A DNA stretch of 64,000 nt, taken from an uncultured Eubacteriales bacterium (GTDB lineage Bacteria; Bacillota; Clostridia; Oscillospirales; Acutalibacteraceae). Under the pieces are notes generated by a model. It was not told where the DNA came from. It did not search any database and saw only the letters and a list, made by a program, of their open reading frames with translations. How positions within the stretch are numbered: position 1 is the first letter of the stretch; every line of letters starts with the position of its first letter. The stretch spans positions 1-64,000 of the forward strand of contig UQEY01000001.1 of assembly GCA_900540235.1 (NCBI GenBank), read 5' to 3'. The position numbers were made by a program, and so were the translations under genes. Below are positions 17,488 to 27,700 of the stretch, piece by piece.

Positions 17488-18540
17488 ATGAACAGTACAG
17501 TAGCATTAATTATCAGCGTGGTTATCGCTTTCGGTATAACAGCCGCACTCGGTTTTGTAATTATTCCGTGGCTTAGAAAACTTAAATTCGGTCAAACTAT
17601 TCTTGATATCGGACCAAAGTGGCACAAGAAAAAGCAAGGCACACCAAATATGGGCGGTATTATGTTTATTATCGGTATTGTCGTTTCTTTTGCCGTTACA
17701 ACTCTTATTTATCATCTTTCGGGCGGTGAACTTGAAAGCGACTATTCTCAAATAATGAACGGCAGGGAACTTGTTCTTCTTTTTTCAGGTCTTCTTTTGG
17801 CTCTCGGTTGCGGAATTGTCGGCTTTATTGACGATTTTACAAAAATCAAGCTTAAAAGAAACGAGGGTCTTTCACCAAAGCAAAAAACACTCGGTCAGCT
17901 TATTGTAACTCTCGGTTACATCTGTACTCTTTGGGTTTCGCATAACACAAGCTGGTACATTCCTTTTGTTGGCACTGTTAATTTTGAAAAGAATGTGTTT
18001 ACCGCTATTGTATTTTGGCTTCTTTCAATCTTCATTGTTTACGGCTGTGTAAACTCTGTAAACCTCACCGACGGTATCGACGGTCTTTGCTCAAGCGTAA
18101 CAACTACTGTTGCAATAGCATTTATTGTACTCGGTTATATTCAGCACTTTGCAGGTCTTAACATTTTTGCCGGTGCTCTTTTGGGCGGCGTTCTCGGCTT
18201 CCTTTGCTGGAACTGGAACCCTGCCAAAACATTTATGGGCGACACGGGTTCGCTTTTCCTCGGCGGTATGGTTGTTGCTCTCGGTTATCTTTGCAAATGT
18301 CCGATTATCCTTTTGCCTGTCGGTATCGTTTATGTTTGCGAAACTATGAGCGATATTATTCAAATCGGTTATTTCAAAATCACTCACGGCAAGCGTATTT
18401 TCAAAATGGCACCTATTCATCACCATTTTGAAATGTGCGGCTGGAAAGAAAAGAAAATTTGTGTAATCTTTTCACTCGTTAATGCTATCGGCTGTGTAAT
18501 CGGTGTGCTTCTTCTTTATTTCGGCAACTTTGCAAAATAA
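17488..18540 (+). CDS. mraY: Phospho-MurNAc-pentapeptide translocase
   Basis: Transfers phospho-MurNAc-pentapeptide to undecaprenyl phosphate, making lipid I at the membrane. The 350-residue protein has about ten helices and the family signatures KKQGTPNMGGI, GFIDDFTK (catalytic Asp pair), NLTDGIDGL, FMGDTGSLFLGG and PIHHHFE. In most dcw clusters murD follows mraY; here ftsW follows after 26 bases and murD is absent. Confidence 0.95.
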   Translation: MNSTVALIISVVIAFGITAALGFVIIPWLRKLKFGQTILDIGPKWHKKKQGTPNMGGIMFIIGIVVSFAVTTLIYHLSGGELESDYSQIMNGRELVLLFSGLLLALGCGIVGFIDDFTKIKLKRNEGLSPKQKTLGQLIVTLGYICTLWVSHNTSWYIPFVGTVNFEKNVFTAIVFWLLSIFIVYGCVNSVNLTDGIDGLCSSVTTTVAIAFIVLGYIQHFAGLNIFAGALLGGVLGFLCWNWNPAKTFMGDTGSLFLGGMVVALGYLCKCPIILLPVGIVYVCETMSDIIQIGYFKITHGKRIFKMAPIHHHFEMCGWKEKKICVIFSLVNAIGCVIGVLLLYFGNFAK

Positions 18541-18566
18541 CAAATTATTATTTGAAAGGATTATTT

Positions 18567-19763
18567 ATGCTAAAGAATAATAATGAAAATAATGAAAAAA
18601 TCGTAAGACCCGATAAATCGTTAACTGTAAAGAAAAACGATATTTTTACAGTCGGCTCTATTGATATCCCATTTTTGGGATATTCGATAGCACTTTTAAC
18701 AATCGGTCTTATAATGCTTTTTTCAGCAACTTATCCTTACGCTTATGTAAACTATAACGGCAATTCTTATTACTTTTTTATTCGTCAGTTTGCATTCGCT
18801 GTTGTCGGCTTGGTTGCAATGTTTGTACTTTCAAAATTTAATTATAAGCTTCTCAAAGCGGTATATAAAATCATTTTAGGCATAACGATACTGCTTCTTA
18901 TTATAGTTCTGTTTTATCATACGGATGTAAAAGATTTTAAAAGATGGATACCTATAGGTCCTGCAACCCTACAGCCGTCTGAAATTGCAAAGTTTACTCT
19001 TATATTAACTCTGTCTGTATATATAAGTAAATATTATAAGCAAATGAAAACAATCAAGTACGGTATGGCTTTCCCTTTGTTGATAACAGGCATTTTTTGC
19101 GGTCTTATCTATCTTGAACATCATTTGTCTTGTACAATTCTTGTTTTTGCTATCGGAGCTGTTTTAATGTTTGCGGGCGGAACAAGATGGGAACTTTATG
19201 CTTTCGGTATCGGTGCAGTAGTTTTGATAGCGTTTATGGTAGTAAAATTCCCGACTCTTGTAGAAAGCTACGCCGGTGAGCGTATTGTTGCTTGGCTTGA
19301 CAAAAGTTATGACCCGTCAGGTGCTCGTTGGCAAACAAATAACTCACTTTATGCTATAGGTTCGGGAGGCTTTTTCGGTGCCGGCTTAGGCAATTCAAAG
19401 CAAAAATATCTTTATGTGTCAGAACCTCAAAACGACTTCATTTTTTCAATAGTATGTGAAGAATTAGGCTTTATCGGAGTAGCATTTGTCATTTTCCTTT
19501 TTGCCGCTCTTGTAATCAGAGGCTTAAAAATCGCACTGAGATGCAATGATAAATTCGGCTCACTTCTTGTTATCGGTATCGTTGCTCAAATCGGAATTCA
19601 GGTAATATTCAATCTCCTCGTTGTTACCGATACGCTTCCTAATACCGGTATTGCACTTCCGTTTTTCTCCTACGGCGGAACATCCATTGTAATACTGCTT
19701 GCGGAAATCGGAGTAGTATTGTCTGTGTCACGAAAAACTAATCAACAAAAGGTAGATGTTTAA
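18567..19763 (+). CDS. ftsW: Lipid II polymerase FtsW (SEDS family)
   Basis: A septal peptidoglycan glycosyltransferase of the SEDS family. The 398-residue membrane protein has the SEDS motifs RWIPIGPATLQPSEIAK, GSGGFFGAGLGNSKQKYLYVSEPQNDFIFSI and LPNTGIALPFFSYGGTS. I start at the ATG at 18567, with GAAAGGA upstream; an in-frame TTG at 18552 falls within the ribosome site. SpoVE is the alternative name for such genes in spore formers, but nothing here decides it. Confidence 0.9.
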   Translation: MLKNNNENNEKIVRPDKSLTVKKNDIFTVGSIDIPFLGYSIALLTIGLIMLFSATYPYAYVNYNGNSYYFFIRQFAFAVVGLVAMFVLSKFNYKLLKAVYKIILGITILLLIIVLFYHTDVKDFKRWIPIGPATLQPSEIAKFTLILTLSVYISKYYKQMKTIKYGMAFPLLITGIFCGLIYLEHHLSCTILVFAIGAVLMFAGGTRWELYAFGIGAVVLIAFMVVKFPTLVESYAGERIVAWLDKSYDPSGARWQTNNSLYAIGSGGFFGAGLGNSKQKYLYVSEPQNDFIFSIVCEELGFIGVAFVIFLFAALVIRGLKIALRCNDKFGSLLVIGIVAQIGIQVIFNLLVVTDTLPNTGIALPFFSYGGTSIVILLAEIGVVLSVSRKTNQQKVDV

Positions 19764-19765
19764 TT

Positions 19766-20896
19766 ATGAAAATATTATTTGCAACGGGCGGTACCGCCGG
19801 TCATATTAACCCCGCACTCGCCGTAGCTTCATATATCAGGGAAACTCACCCTGAATCAGAAATATTATTTGTCGGCACTGCCGACCATATGGAATCAAGG
19901 CTTGTACCAAACGCAGGTTTTGATTTTAAAACTATTAAAATTTCAGGCTTTAGGCGCTCGTTTTCGCCTGAAGCTATAGCTCATAACATAAAAACAGTTT
20001 CTCAGCTTATCACTTCAAAGTTTTCCACAAAAAAGATTATAAAAGAGTTTAAACCGGATGTTGTTGTCGGTTTCGGAGGCTATGTTTCCGGTCCTGTTTT
20101 GCAAACAGCGGTTGATATGAAAATACCTACTTGTATCCACGAACAAAACGCATATCCCGGTATTACCAATAAAACCCTCGCCAAAGAAGTAGACAAGGTT
20201 ATGCTCACCGTTGAGGACGCAAAAAAACACCTCGAAGCTAAAAACGAAGTAGTTGTAACAGGTTTGCCGGTAAGAGGCGAACTTTTAAAAGCTCGCAAAG
20301 ACATAGCCAGAAAAGAGCTTGGTATTCCCGACGGTAAATATTTGGTTCTTTCTTTCGGCGGTTCACTCGGCGCAAAGCCGCTCAATGAAGCTATGTACAA
20401 TATTTTGCTTGACAGTGCAAAATCGGGCAAATATTATCACATTCATTCTGTCGGTACTAACGGCGGCGAATTTCTTGATAAATTTAAAAATGAAGGCTTT
20501 AATGAAGGCGAAAAAGGGCTTGAAAAAGGCAGTGTTCAAGTAAGGCAATACATCGACGATATGGACAGATGTATGGCTGCTGCAGACCTCGTAATCGGCA
20601 GGGCAGGTGCTTCAAGCCTTTCTGAAATTGAAGCACTCGGCAAAGCTTCAATTCTTATTCCGTCACCTTATGTTGCCGAAAATCATCAGTTCCACAATGC
20701 TATGGCGCTTGTTAATCGTGGTGCGGGAAGCATAATTGAAGAAAAAGATTTAACAAGCGAAAGTTTATCACAAGCTATTGATTCAATGCTTTCTAACCCT
20801 ACAAAGCTTATTCAAATTGAAGAAAATGCTAAAAATATGTCAATAACAAATGCAAGAGAAAGAATAGCAAATATTATTCTTTCACTTATAAAATAA
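19766..20896 (+). CDS. murG: UDP-GlcNAc:lipid I GlcNAc transferase
   Basis: Adds GlcNAc to lipid I, giving lipid II, at the inner face of the membrane. The 376-residue GT28 enzyme has the N-terminal loop GGTAGHINPALAVA, the membrane-association segment after it, GFGGYVSGP, and the UDP-sugar site GRAGASSLSEIEALG in the C-terminal half. The start lies two bases after the ftsW stop. Confidence 0.95.
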   Translation: MKILFATGGTAGHINPALAVASYIRETHPESEILFVGTADHMESRLVPNAGFDFKTIKISGFRRSFSPEAIAHNIKTVSQLITSKFSTKKIIKEFKPDVVVGFGGYVSGPVLQTAVDMKIPTCIHEQNAYPGITNKTLAKEVDKVMLTVEDAKKHLEAKNEVVVTGLPVRGELLKARKDIARKELGIPDGKYLVLSFGGSLGAKPLNEAMYNILLDSAKSGKYYHIHSVGTNGGEFLDKFKNEGFNEGEKGLEKGSVQVRQYIDDMDRCMAAADLVIGRAGASSLSEIEALGKASILIPSPYVAENHQFHNAMALVNRGAGSIIEEKDLTSESLSQAIDSMLSNPTKLIQIEENAKNMSITNARERIANIILSLIK

Positions 20897-20940
20897 CAAA
20901 AATCACGCCTTTGCATAGTATATCTAGCAGAGGTGATTAA

Positions 20941-22224
20941 ATGGAAAAATTTAAAATCAGCGGGGCTAAAAAACTTGGCGGAGAGGTAACTGTTCACGGT
21001 GCTAAAAACTCTGCTTTGCCGATACTTGCGTCAACATTGCTTGTGAAAGGCGAATCGGTAATACATAATTGCCCTGATTTAAGCGATGTCAGAGCAACAC
21101 TGAACATATTAAAATCTCTTGGCTGTAAAGTTAAAAGAGAAAATGATACAGTTTGCGTTGACGCAACAAATGCCGATAAAAATACTATTGATGAAAAAGT
21201 TATGCGAACTATGCGTTCGTCAATAATATTTTTAAGCGCACTTCTTGCAAGGATGGGAAGTGCTTCAATTTATTATCCGGGCGGCTGCGAAATAGGAGTA
21301 AGACCTATTGACCTTCACCTAAAAGCACTTAAAGATTTGGGTGTAAATGTTGAAGTTAACGGTTCATCAATCAAATGCAAAAGCAATTCAATAGTCGGCA
21401 CAAAGATAATATTGCCGTTTCCAAGTGTAGGAACAACAGAAAATATTATTATTGCCACGGTAATGTCAAAAGGCAGAACTGTTATTGTAAATCCTGCACG
21501 AGAGCCTGAAATCAGCGACCTTGCCGATTTTTTGAATCATTGCGGCGCAAGAATTTACGGAGCAGGGGAATCAACTATATTAATTGACGGTGTAAGCGAA
21601 CTTAAACCTTGCGAACATACGATTATTCCCGACAGAATTCTTGCTTCGACTTATATGGCAATCGGTGCAACAAGCTGTGATGAAATTATTATTAAAAATG
21701 TAAGAAACAGTCATTTGTCACCCGTTTTGCCTGCGTTTAGTGAAATGGGTTGCAAAATTTATTTGGACGATGATTCAATTAAACTTATTTCACCAAGTAG
21801 ACTTAAAAGAGTAAAAAACATCAAAACTATGCCATATCCCGGTTTTCCAACGGATTCTCAGTCGCCTATTGTTGCAGCTTTGAGCGTTGCAAAAGGAACT
21901 TCTGTTTTGCAAGAAACTATTTTTGAAAACAGATTTAGATATGTGAGCGAACTTAATCGTTTCGGCGCAGATATCGATGTTAAAGATAATATAGCTGTTA
22001 TAAACGGTGTTAAAAAGCTTCACGGTGCAAATGTGCACTGTACAGATTTGCGTGGAGGAGCGGCACTTGTTGTGTGTGCGCTTTGCGCATATGGTGAAAG
22101 CGAAATTTATGATATTCATCATATTGACAGAGGATATGAATCATTTGAATCAGCTCTTTCGTCAATAGGAGCAGATATTAAGAGGAGTAAAAATGAGGGA
22201 GAAACAAAAGAAAAGTCAAACTAA
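20941..22224 (+). CDS. murA: UDP-GlcNAc 1-carboxyvinyltransferase
   Basis: Catalyses the first committed step of peptidoglycan synthesis, enolpyruvyl transfer from PEP to UDP-GlcNAc. The 427-residue protein has the early VHGAKNSALPILASTLL and PGGCEIGVRPIDLHLKAL with the catalytic Cys116, so it should be the fosfomycin-sensitive form. GAGGTG precedes the ATG. The last 32 bases overlap the start of the ftsQ gene. Confidence 0.95.
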   Translation: MEKFKISGAKKLGGEVTVHGAKNSALPILASTLLVKGESVIHNCPDLSDVRATLNILKSLGCKVKRENDTVCVDATNADKNTIDEKVMRTMRSSIIFLSALLARMGSASIYYPGGCEIGVRPIDLHLKALKDLGVNVEVNGSSIKCKSNSIVGTKIILPFPSVGTTENIIIATVMSKGRTVIVNPAREPEISDLADFLNHCGARIYGAGESTILIDGVSELKPCEHTIIPDRILASTYMAIGATSCDEIIIKNVRNSHLSPVLPAFSEMGCKIYLDDDSIKLISPSRLKRVKNIKTMPYPGFPTDSQSPIVAALSVAKGTSVLQETIFENRFRYVSELNRFGADIDVKDNIAVINGVKKLHGANVHCTDLRGGAALVVCALCAYGESEIYDIHHIDRGYESFESALSSIGADIKRSKNEGETKEKSN

Positions 22225-23140
22225 AAAGAATACTCAAAAGCGTACTACTTCAAATTATGACGCTGATTTTACCGACCTCGGTATTGAACCACCGAAAATT
22301 TACAGGCAGTCACAGCAAAGAAATGCTCAAACTCCAAAGTCTGAAAAAAGTAAAAGCAAAGCAAATAATCTTACTAAAAATGAGCGCAGAACAAAGGAAA
22401 CAAAAAAGCGCAAGAAAAAAGTCAAACTCAGAAAAACTTTTAAATGGATACTTGTGCTGTTTCTTATTGCGGCAATAGGCGTTGCAATTTGTATAAGCGT
22501 GTTTAAGGTTAGCAATATAACGGCATCCGGTAGTAAAATCTATTCTGCCGATAAAATTTTGTCACAATGTATAATAGAAAAAGGTGACAACTTAATTACT
22601 ATAGATACCGAAAGCGCACAAAAAAGAATTGAACAAAATCTTCCTTATGTATATAAGGCTCGAATTAAGCGAAAACTTCCCGATACAGTAGTTATTACGG
22701 TTACAGATGCTAAACCTACTTATTCGCTTTTATGCAAAGATAAAACATATATTTTGCTTGATGATAATTTTAAAGTGCTTGAAAAAGGCGCTCAAATGTC
22801 ATCAGGTATTGTGATTAAACAAACACCGGTTAAATCTGCAAAGCCGGGTTATAAAATTAAATTTAAAAACGAAGATATAGGCTCTTGTCTTCAAAAACTT
22901 GCCGCTTGTGTAAAAAATAATAATTATACCGAAATAACATCTGTTTACAGTAAAAATATAAGCGACAATTATGTTGTATATGACAACAGAATTACTTTTA
23001 AACTCGGTAATTGCGATGATTTGGATAATAAGATATTAAAAGGTTTAGCAGCTTGCGATAAGCTTAATGAATCAAACCCCAATGCTACAGGCACAATGAC
23101 TATCACGTCCGACAAGTCAATATACTTTACAGAGAAATAG
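22193..23140 (+). CDS. ftsQ: Cell division protein FtsQ/DivIB
   Basis: A 315-residue bitopic division protein. A long, very basic cytoplasmic part (about 1-82, rich in Lys, Arg, Gln and Asn) leads to a single helix (WILVLFLIAAIGVAICISVF, about 84-103). A POTRA domain follows (FKVSNITASGSKIYSADKIL), then a beta domain (TYILLDDNFKVLEKG). Its start lies inside murA with its own AGAGGAG site. The basic N-terminal extension is longer than usual but common in clostridial DivIB. Confidence 0.88.
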   Translation: MREKQKKSQTKKNTQKRTTSNYDADFTDLGIEPPKIYRQSQQRNAQTPKSEKSKSKANNLTKNERRTKETKKRKKKVKLRKTFKWILVLFLIAAIGVAICISVFKVSNITASGSKIYSADKILSQCIIEKGDNLITIDTESAQKRIEQNLPYVYKARIKRKLPDTVVITVTDAKPTYSLLCKDKTYILLDDNFKVLEKGAQMSSGIVIKQTPVKSAKPGYKIKFKNEDIGSCLQKLAACVKNNNYTEITSVYSKNISDNYVVYDNRITFKLGNCDDLDNKILKGLAACDKLNESNPNATGTMTITSDKSIYFTEK

Positions 23141-23263
23141 GCGTAAAGCTATTAATTTTACACTTATTGTGAATAATGTTGGAATTTGTGCAATAATGAC
23201 AAATACTGATTAATTATGATGTGAAACATTGTCAAAAACTTTTAGAATAATTCAAAAAAAGTA

Positions 23264-23292
23264 TTGCAATTTGATTACAATATTGTTACAAT
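23264..23292 (+). promoter_or_regulatory. Candidate ftsZ promoter
   Basis: TTGCAA (23264-23269) and TACAAT (23287-23292) have a 17-base spacer within the 219-base gap between ftsQ and ftsZ. The gap implies that ftsZ is transcribed at least partly on its own. The rest of the gap holds no other clear element. Confidence 0.5.
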
Positions 23293-23359
23293 ATGAGATG
23301 TAATTGAAAGAGCCTATAGGGACAATAGACTGAAAATAAAATAAAGGAGAATCAATGCA

Positions 23360-24505
23360 ATGGGAAGATATGAAATCGATACAGACGACACAAAAGTAGT
23401 TCAAATAAAAGTAGTAGGTGTAGGCGGCGGCGGCGGAAACGCTGTTAACCGTATGGTACACTGTAATATTCAGGATGTTGAATTTGTAGCAGTTAACTCT
23501 GATAAACCTGCTCTTGCAAAGTCAACAGCAACTCATAAAATACTTATCGGCGAAAAGGCAACAAAGGGTATGGGCGCAGGTGCAAGACCTGAGGTTGGTA
23601 CTCGTGCAGCAGAAGAAAGCAGAGAAGCTCTTACTGATGTTCTTACCGGTGCAGAAATGGTATTTATTACTGCCGGTATGGGTGGCGGTACCGGTACAGG
23701 TGCTGCTCCTGTAGTAGCTAAGATTGCTAAGGACCTTGGTATTCTTACTGTAGCAGTTGTTACAACTCCGTTCGCTTTTGAAGGCAACAGAAGAATGAAG
23801 CAGGCTCAGGAAGGCATTAAGGAACTTGCTCAGTATGTTGATTCAATTATGGTAATTCCTAATGAAAACTTAAAGTATGTTACTGAAGAAAAGATTACTC
23901 TTCTTAACGCTTTTGAAATTGCCAACGATGTTCTTCGTCAGGGTGTTCAGTCAGTTTCAGACCTTGTTAATGCAACCGGTCTTGTTAACTGCGACTTTGC
24001 CGATGTAACTGAAATTATGAAAGATTCCGGCTATGCTCATATGGGTGTCGGCCGTGCAAAGGGTAAAGATAAGGCTGAACTTGCTGCTCAGCAGGCTATC
24101 TCTTCACCGCTTCTTAACACATCAATCGACGGCGCTCGTGGTATTCTTATCAATATCACAGCTTCAACCGATATCGGTCTTGAAGAAATCGATGCTGCAT
24201 CTTCAATCGTAAGTGCCGCTGTTCATCCTGATTGTGAAATCATTTGGGGTGCTAATTTTGATGAAGAACTTGAAGATGAAATGATTATTACTGTAATCGC
24301 TACTCGTTTTGGCGATGAGGGTCCTGGCGCTCCTATTAAGTCAACAACAGCTAATAAGGAAGTTGCTCCTCCTCAGCCTGTAGCTCCGACATTTGTTGCT
24401 CCTGCAGCTCCATCTGCTCCTGCTTCAACTTCATCACCTGTATCTACATTCAATGATAACGATGATGATGCTTTTACAGATATCGTAAATTTCTTTAAGA
24501 AATAA
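23360..24505 (+). CDS. ftsZ: Cell division protein FtsZ
   Basis: The tubulin-like GTPase that forms the division ring. The 381-residue protein has the nucleotide-binding GGGGGNAVNRMV near the start and the tubulin signature GGGTGTG at residues 108-114. A Pro/Ala/Ser-rich linker (about 335-365) and a short acidic C-terminal peptide ending DIVNFFKK presumably bind division partners. No ftsA gene precedes it, and the spoIIGA/sigE genes that follow ftsZ in many spore formers are absent. AAGGAGA is its ribosome site. Confidence 0.97.
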   Translation: MGRYEIDTDDTKVVQIKVVGVGGGGGNAVNRMVHCNIQDVEFVAVNSDKPALAKSTATHKILIGEKATKGMGAGARPEVGTRAAEESREALTDVLTGAEMVFITAGMGGGTGTGAAPVVAKIAKDLGILTVAVVTTPFAFEGNRRMKQAQEGIKELAQYVDSIMVIPNENLKYVTEEKITLLNAFEIANDVLRQGVQSVSDLVNATGLVNCDFADVTEIMKDSGYAHMGVGRAKGKDKAELAAQQAISSPLLNTSIDGARGILINITASTDIGLEEIDAASSIVSAAVHPDCEIIWGANFDEELEDEMIITVIATRFGDEGPGAPIKSTTANKEVAPPQPVAPTFVAPAAPSAPASTSSPVSTFNDNDDDAFTDIVNFFKK

Positions 24506-24519
24506 GATACTTAAAATGA

Positions 24520-24552
24520 AAACCTCTGAGTTCATCTCAGGGGTTTATTTTT
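24520..24552 (+). terminator. Terminator of ftsZ
   Basis: The stem AACCTCTGAG / CTCAGGGGTT (one G-U pair) is followed by TTATTTTTT. Confidence 0.85.
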
Positions 24553-24571
24553 TACATTTTTTTATTTGGTT

Positions 24572-24662
24572 TTGTGGAAAAAATTGTTAATGCAAGTTAA
24601 AGCCTTTACATTTTAAACATTTTCAACATAGTTTTCCACAATTTAAGCGAACATTTCCACAA
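24572..24662. promoter_or_regulatory. Cluster of DnaA-box-like sites
   Basis: Three near-identical nonamer sites lie in 91 bases of non-coding sequence: TTGTGGAAAA (24572-24581, minus-strand TTTTCCACAA), TTTTCCACAA (24632-24641) and ATTTCCACAA (24653-24662). They match the DnaA box TTWTNCACA fully (first two) or with one difference (third). They lie between two terminators in the convergent gap after ftsZ. Confidence 0.45.
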
Positions 24663-24731
24663 TACGAGCTGACTTTTCAACCGATTATTAACATTATTAC
24701 TGTTGACAAGTGTTTTTTCTTTACAGCAAAA

Positions 24732-24768
24732 GAGCGAATATACATTTCTGCATATCCGCTCTTTTTTT
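24732..24768. terminator. Terminator at the 3' end of the mannosidase gene
   Basis: The stem GAGCGAATAT / ATATCCGCTC (one mismatch) is flanked by A and T runs, so it can work from either side. Its T run overlaps the stop codon of the minus-strand gene. Confidence 0.7.
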
Positions 24769-27700
24769 ACCATTCACTTTTTGTGTATGACCTGATTATA
24801 TTTGTAATAATGTTATCACGCTTAAACCCTTTGCCTTTGCCACCGTTGTACTGGTCTTGAATTTTACCGGCTCTTATTGTTAGTGCTTCTGTTTTATCGG
24901 TCAATTTGTCAATCGGAGGAATCTTGCCGAAATCGTAACCGTCCTCAACAATATCAATAATGTCGGTTGCAAGGTTAGTATATTCGCTCTTCTTTGCAGA
25001 AGTCATAGCAAATATAACAATTTTATTATTCTTAGGAAGCTTTATGATATGTTTATTTTTTACATTAAAGCTGTATAAATAAATCCTTGCTTTTTTAACT
25101 ATATTGCCCTCAGGGTGGTGCAAATGTGTAAATTCATAGCCAAACGAAGTTTTGTCATCTGTATGAGCCACTTGGTTTAAACCGTACATATCCCATTTGC
25201 TGTAAGGCGCAGTCATTGATTTGATTTTAACATTGTGCATAGCTGCGTCAATCTTAAATGTTTCTTCAATGTCTTCGTCGCCGACAGCACCTGCAAGAAT
25301 GTAAACTTGCTCAAAATCACCGTTCAACTTGATTTTTTGACCACGGCAGGCAAGTGCATCAAATCTTGGCTTTTTGTTTTTATTGTTACCGTGAGGAATA
25401 TAAAAATCAATTCCTCCGACCTTGATGTTTCTGTCAATTAAATCAATAGGAAGCGAGTAGCCTGAGCCTTGGAAAATGATATGCTTCATATTGTCATAAT
25501 TCGTAAAAGCTTTTACATTATATGTTAGGCGCATAGGCTTGTAAATATTGTTATGTTCGCATTTTTCAGCTTCTTTAAATTTGATTTTAAGAGTAACAGT
25601 TTCAAACGGTTTAAGATTTACTCTTATAACTCTGTCTTTAGCCGCTTCATGCCTGCAAATAAATTCTTCACTCGTGTTAACTTCGTCAACTTCTTCAAAT
25701 TCTCTGTAAACGCTTAAAGCTGCATTTTTTTGCTCAATATCCGTAGCATTGTTAAGCCTTACGATTAATGAATTTTTGTCATATTCGCTGATTTTAACTG
25801 CTCTTACGATAACATTATCGTGCGACATTTTAATCAAACTTGCAACTTGTGAAAATTCGCCCTTTTCTTTTTGAGAACGAATCTGTACAGTAAGCATTTT
25901 CCTTGCAAAAATCAATGATTGCTTATTTGTGCCGTTGTCAATGTCGCCCTTATGAGAATAAATACCAAAGCTGAAACAGTTTCTTCCGAGGTCTTGAAGG
26001 TCTTGTCTGGTTTCTTTTGTAAATGCACCGAGAGGTGAGTGAATACAACTGAGCCTTAATGTGTTATCGTCAGGCTTGTCCCAACCGTGCTTGCAGTCGG
26101 TCAAAATGCTAACACCAAATTCACCGCTTTTATCGGTAATGTCAGCCCATTTTTGAGCCGGAACTTCATAAAGATTTTCTTTGTTGTTTCCTCTTTCGGT
26201 ATAGCCGATACCTGAATCATATTTCGCAACATCATTTTGCGCACTGAGTGGGAATACAGCTTTAAGAAGCGTTCTTCTCGTTCTCCAATCAATGAAATTG
26301 TCAACTCTTATAACTTCGCTGTTAGGGTAGAGTGAAACAATTTGAGTGATTGTTGAATATTCAGCTTCTCTTGTAATTTTTATAGCAATTCTCGCCGGAC
26401 CGTTTTCAACTATTTCAAACTCAGGAGTGTTTGCATAGCAATAAGGGTCTTTGTCAATATCTTGCTTCCTGAGTTCCCAAGACGGATATGCAAGCGAACC
26501 CACATCTTTAAGAAGTGCAAATTTAATCGGCGCTTTAATAACTTGCTTGCCAAGTTCTTTGTCTAAAAGGTAAGCAAGGTCGCCGTTTTTGTTAAATATA
26601 ACTTTGTATTTACTGTTTTCAAGCGTATGAAGTGTAACTTTAAGGTCTGTTTGAACTTTACATTCTTCATCACTTGCAACAACTGCATAAATATGTACAG
26701 CATATGACGGAACATCTGCTTCAAAAATAATCTCAAAAGTTTTGCCTGTTTTACTTACAATCTGGCAAGGAACTTCCTGTTTTTGCTTGTTAATAACTTT
26801 AACAAACGGAGTGTTAACATTAAGCCTTATTTTCGCATTGACACTTTCAATTCTTCTGTATTGCGTCGGGTTTGAAACAGAAATTGCAACGCCGTTTTGC
26901 GGTATCCAAGAAGTGTCCATATCCCTTGCAAGTGCTTGAAGCGAAGAAGTAAATTCACCTTTAAACTGAGCGATTGAAGAATAATAATCATCCCATGCAT
27001 CATTATAAACTTCCATAAGTGAAGTGCCTGTAATGTCGTCGTGGAATTGGTGTTTAATTGTTCGCTTCCAAGCCTTGTTAAGATTTTCCTTAGGATAATC
27101 ATATGTACCGCAAAGACTTGCAAAACTGCACGCAAACTCGGCTGTGTGAGCCATTTGCTCGCTTTGATAATCAAGCCTTTTGCTCTGCGTTCTCGATGTG
27201 TAGCAACCGGCACCGTGGTTGGTCATAAGCATATCGCCTTTAACCCTCGGAATGTACTTTCCGTTAGAACCTCTGACATACCTTTTAAGGTCAACAAAAA
27301 CTTTGTCGCTTCTTGCCGATTTTACTTCAAACAAAGGGTTATATCTGTTTTCACTGTTGCTTTTGCAAACATTTTTTACACTTTCCTCGGTTGGTGAACC
27401 GCCCCAGTCACCCGTACCATAAAGGTGATTAACCCAAGGAAGCTTCATATTTGTTTCACTTGCGCATTTTGCAATGCCGTCAATAACGCTCAAATCACCT
27501 CTTACATCGCCGTCAAGCTTATACCTGTAACTCTTTGCGTTGAACGAAGCGCCGACTTCCTTTCCGTTTGGTGCAACCCACATGCCGATATCAAACGGGA
27601 TACCGTATGCACTTCCCCAAGAAAGCTTTTGAGTGGTAAAACCGATAAGCCCTGCGTCGCTGATGATTTGCGGAAGCTGTGCGCCGAAACCGAAGCAGTC

